Below, piece by piece: positions 32,574-34,019 of a stretch of 34,019 nt of DNA (positions are counted from its first letter, which is position 1; each line of letters begins with the position of its first letter). The translations under genes and the position numbers were made by a program. The notes beneath the pieces are model-generated. The model saw only the letters and a list, made by a program, of their open reading frames with translations. It was not told the DNA's origin and did no database searches. The stretch comes from an uncultured Gammaproteobacteria bacterium. Lineage in GTDB: Bacteria; Pseudomonadota; Gammaproteobacteria; Pseudomonadales; Azotimanducaceae. Location of the stretch: the NCBI GenBank assembly GCA_913051785.1, contig CAJXCK010000014.1:1-34019 (forward strand). Direction: 5' to 3'.

Positions 32574-34019
32574 ACAGGCTGGGCGTTAAATTCTTTATCA
32601 CAATTCTCTCTTTAGGACTGAATCTCAATTTGCCATCCGTCTTCGCCCAAGACGCTATACGTGCGGAACTTTCGGATATTGAGATCGACGAGTTAGAAAC
32701 CGTTAGGCTCTCGATTAAAGCATTCAACACTCGAGAGACAGAGCGCCTCAATTTAAGTGCCCTGGAAAGCGATTTTCAAGTCATGGGCACGAACACCAAC
32801 AGTCAATATAAGTACGTCAACGGCCGATCAGAGAGCTGGGTCGAATACGCAATCACTCTTCAACCGAAGAGGACTGGCACTCTAAGAATTCCTCCGATAA
32901 GTGTGGGTGGGAGATTTTCCGAGGAGCTTTCCTTGTTTGTTAAACCACTTTCATTAGCAGCTCGTGAGAAAATGAAGAAACAGGTCTTTTACGAAATCGA
33001 TTTATCGACAGATCGAGCGTTCGTCCAAAGCCAGATCTTGATCAAACGAACACTTTTCTATGCCAACGGCGTAAAGCTTTATGGCAAACAATTAGGGCCG
33101 CCCAACATAGAGGGCGCAAGCGTGTTCCGGCTCGGTGAGAACATATCAGGCGAGTTGACGAGGGAAGGCAACTACTATGGTTACCTCCAACAACGGTTCG
33201 CTATTTTCCCTGAACAAAGTGGAACTATAGTCATACCAGCAGAAATCACGACGGCGAGCGTTCCATTTGTAGAGCGCGGTCGGTTTTCTCGAAGAGGAGT
33301 GCAGATAGAAACTCCTGAAAAGACAATACAAATATTACCAATTCCAGACGAGTACCCGAGAGATCAAGCCTGGATACCTGCAGAAAACCTAACCATATCA
33401 CAGAGTTTTTCGGGAATACCTGATGCAGGAGTATTGGGTCCGGGAGATTCGATCACGCAAGAGATCAAAGCCACCTTTTGGGGCAATACCTCTGCAATCA
33501 GCGACAAGCTGCTGCCCCCGTTGAATTTAACTGTATTCAGAGAGTATCCAGAGCCTCCAACCCTAGAGGACAACGTGCTCGGAGAGAGTCTAGTTGGCCA
33601 GAGGAAAGAACGACGCGCGATACAGCCCAAACAAAATGGATTAATTGTCATCCCTGATATAACTATCGTTTGGTGGGACACCTCACAAAATAGAGTCCGT
33701 GAAACCCGGGCTCTTGGACGGGAATTCAAGGTCGCGGGTCTGGAAACCATCAAAAAAAACCAAATTACAAGGAGCTTTGACAAAACAGACCCTGCCAATG
33801 AAAGAGTTAAACCAAAATCTCTGGAACCTTTACCTGCTTCAACCGGCCAAATAGGAACGGATGAATCTCAGCTTTCTACGTCAGGCTGGCTCGGCTCAAG
33901 AAATATCCTTATCCTTGCCATTCTGATTACTATCATTGGCATTTACCTCTTGATGAGGCAGGGAAGAGGAAAAAAGACTGCTACGGCGCAAAGCAAATCC
34001 CTGAAAAGAAAAAAACAAG
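32570..34019 (+). CDS. batD: BatD-like envelope protein, truncated by the window edge
   Basis: Not in the ORF track because it runs off the right edge. Read in frame from GTG 32570 (GTGA overlap with the previous stop; a second GTG lies one codon upstream) it gives about 483 residues without a stop. It starts with a signal peptide (FFITILSLGLNLNLPSVFA, cleavage likely after VFA). A beta-rich BatD-type region follows (for example RFSEELSLFVKPL and YKYVNGRSESW). A membrane helix near the end (NILILAILITIIGIYLLM) is followed by basic residues. The arrangement and position after BatB identify BatD. Confidence 0.88.
   Translation, partial: MNRLGVKFFITILSLGLNLNLPSVFAQDAIRAELSDIEIDELETVRLSIKAFNTRETERLNLSALESDFQVMGTNTNSQYKYVNGRSESWVEYAITLQPKRTGTLRIPPISVGGRFSEELSLFVKPLSLAAREKMKKQVFYEIDLSTDRAFVQSQILIKRTLFYANGVKLYGKQLGPPNIEGASVFRLGENISGELTREGNYYGYLQQRFAIFPEQSGTIVIPAEITTASVPFVERGRFSRRGVQIETPEKTIQILPIPDEYPRDQAWIPAENLTISQSFSGIPDAGVLGPGDSITQEIKATFWGNTSAISDKLLPPLNLTVFREYPEPPTLEDNVLGESLVGQRKERRAIQPKQNGLIVIPDITIVWWDTSQNRVRETRALGREFKVAGLETIKKNQITRSFDKTDPANERVKPKSLEPLPASTGQIGTDESQLSTSGWLGSRNILILAILITIIGIYLLMRQGRGKKTATAQSKSLKRKKQ

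Overview
The window looks like a chromosomal segment of a marine-type gammaproteobacterium with moderate GC. I cannot name the genus. Three things point to a gammaproteobacterium: a CsiV-family protein directly after mfd, an AGC/GGC-type tRNA-Ala beside gltX, and a gene order (extended gap, mfd, csiV ... lexA, topA ... uspA, slt) that from memory resembles one Pseudomonas aeruginosa neighbourhood with the intervening genes removed. There are no insertion sequences, phage genes, CRISPR arrays or rRNA. Coding density is very high: the longest gene-free stretch is about 210 bases (7873-8082), between two divergent genes, and I see no gene in it.

Layout. (1) Positions 1-7872 are all on the minus strand: a three-gene operon (GltD-like iron-sulfur flavoprotein, 2-oxoacid:acceptor oxidoreductase alpha, then beta) is followed by an N-terminally extended GAPDH, gltX, and a tRNA-Ala(GGC) cut by the window edge. 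(2) Positions 8083-12668, plus strand: mfd and csiV. (3) Positions 12665-14309, minus strand: an MscS-type channel and a hypoxanthine-type phosphoribosyltransferase. (4) lexA (plus) with a LexA box over its promoter converges on topA (minus), which has a likely terminator; an unrecognised membrane-anchored protein lies upstream of topA. (5) Positions 18598-21967, plus strand: universal stress protein, soluble lytic transglycosylase and TatD, with a glutaredoxin-like gene overlapping the tatD end on the opposite strand. (6) Positions 22262-24709, plus strand: a tight three-gene cassette of a C39-like cysteine peptidase, a GNAT acetyltransferase and a D-Ala-D-Ala-ligase-family ATP-grasp enzyme. 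It is preceded by a good sigma70-like promoter whose predicted start falls on the first ATG. (7) Minus strand: pyrD and amtB. (8) Positions 27345-34019, plus strand: a MoxR/Bat operon (MoxR ATPase, DUF58, DUF4381, BatA, a BatB/BatC-type fusion, and BatD running off the end).

Most of the window is housekeeping: translation, transcription-coupled repair, SOS control, topology, pyrimidine and purine metabolism, cell-wall turnover. The two regions most worth following are the Kor/GltD-like redox operon and the C39-GNAT-Ddl cassette with its possible leaderless, operator-controlled promoter. Functional statements rest on recognised motifs and family knowledge; no database search was run.
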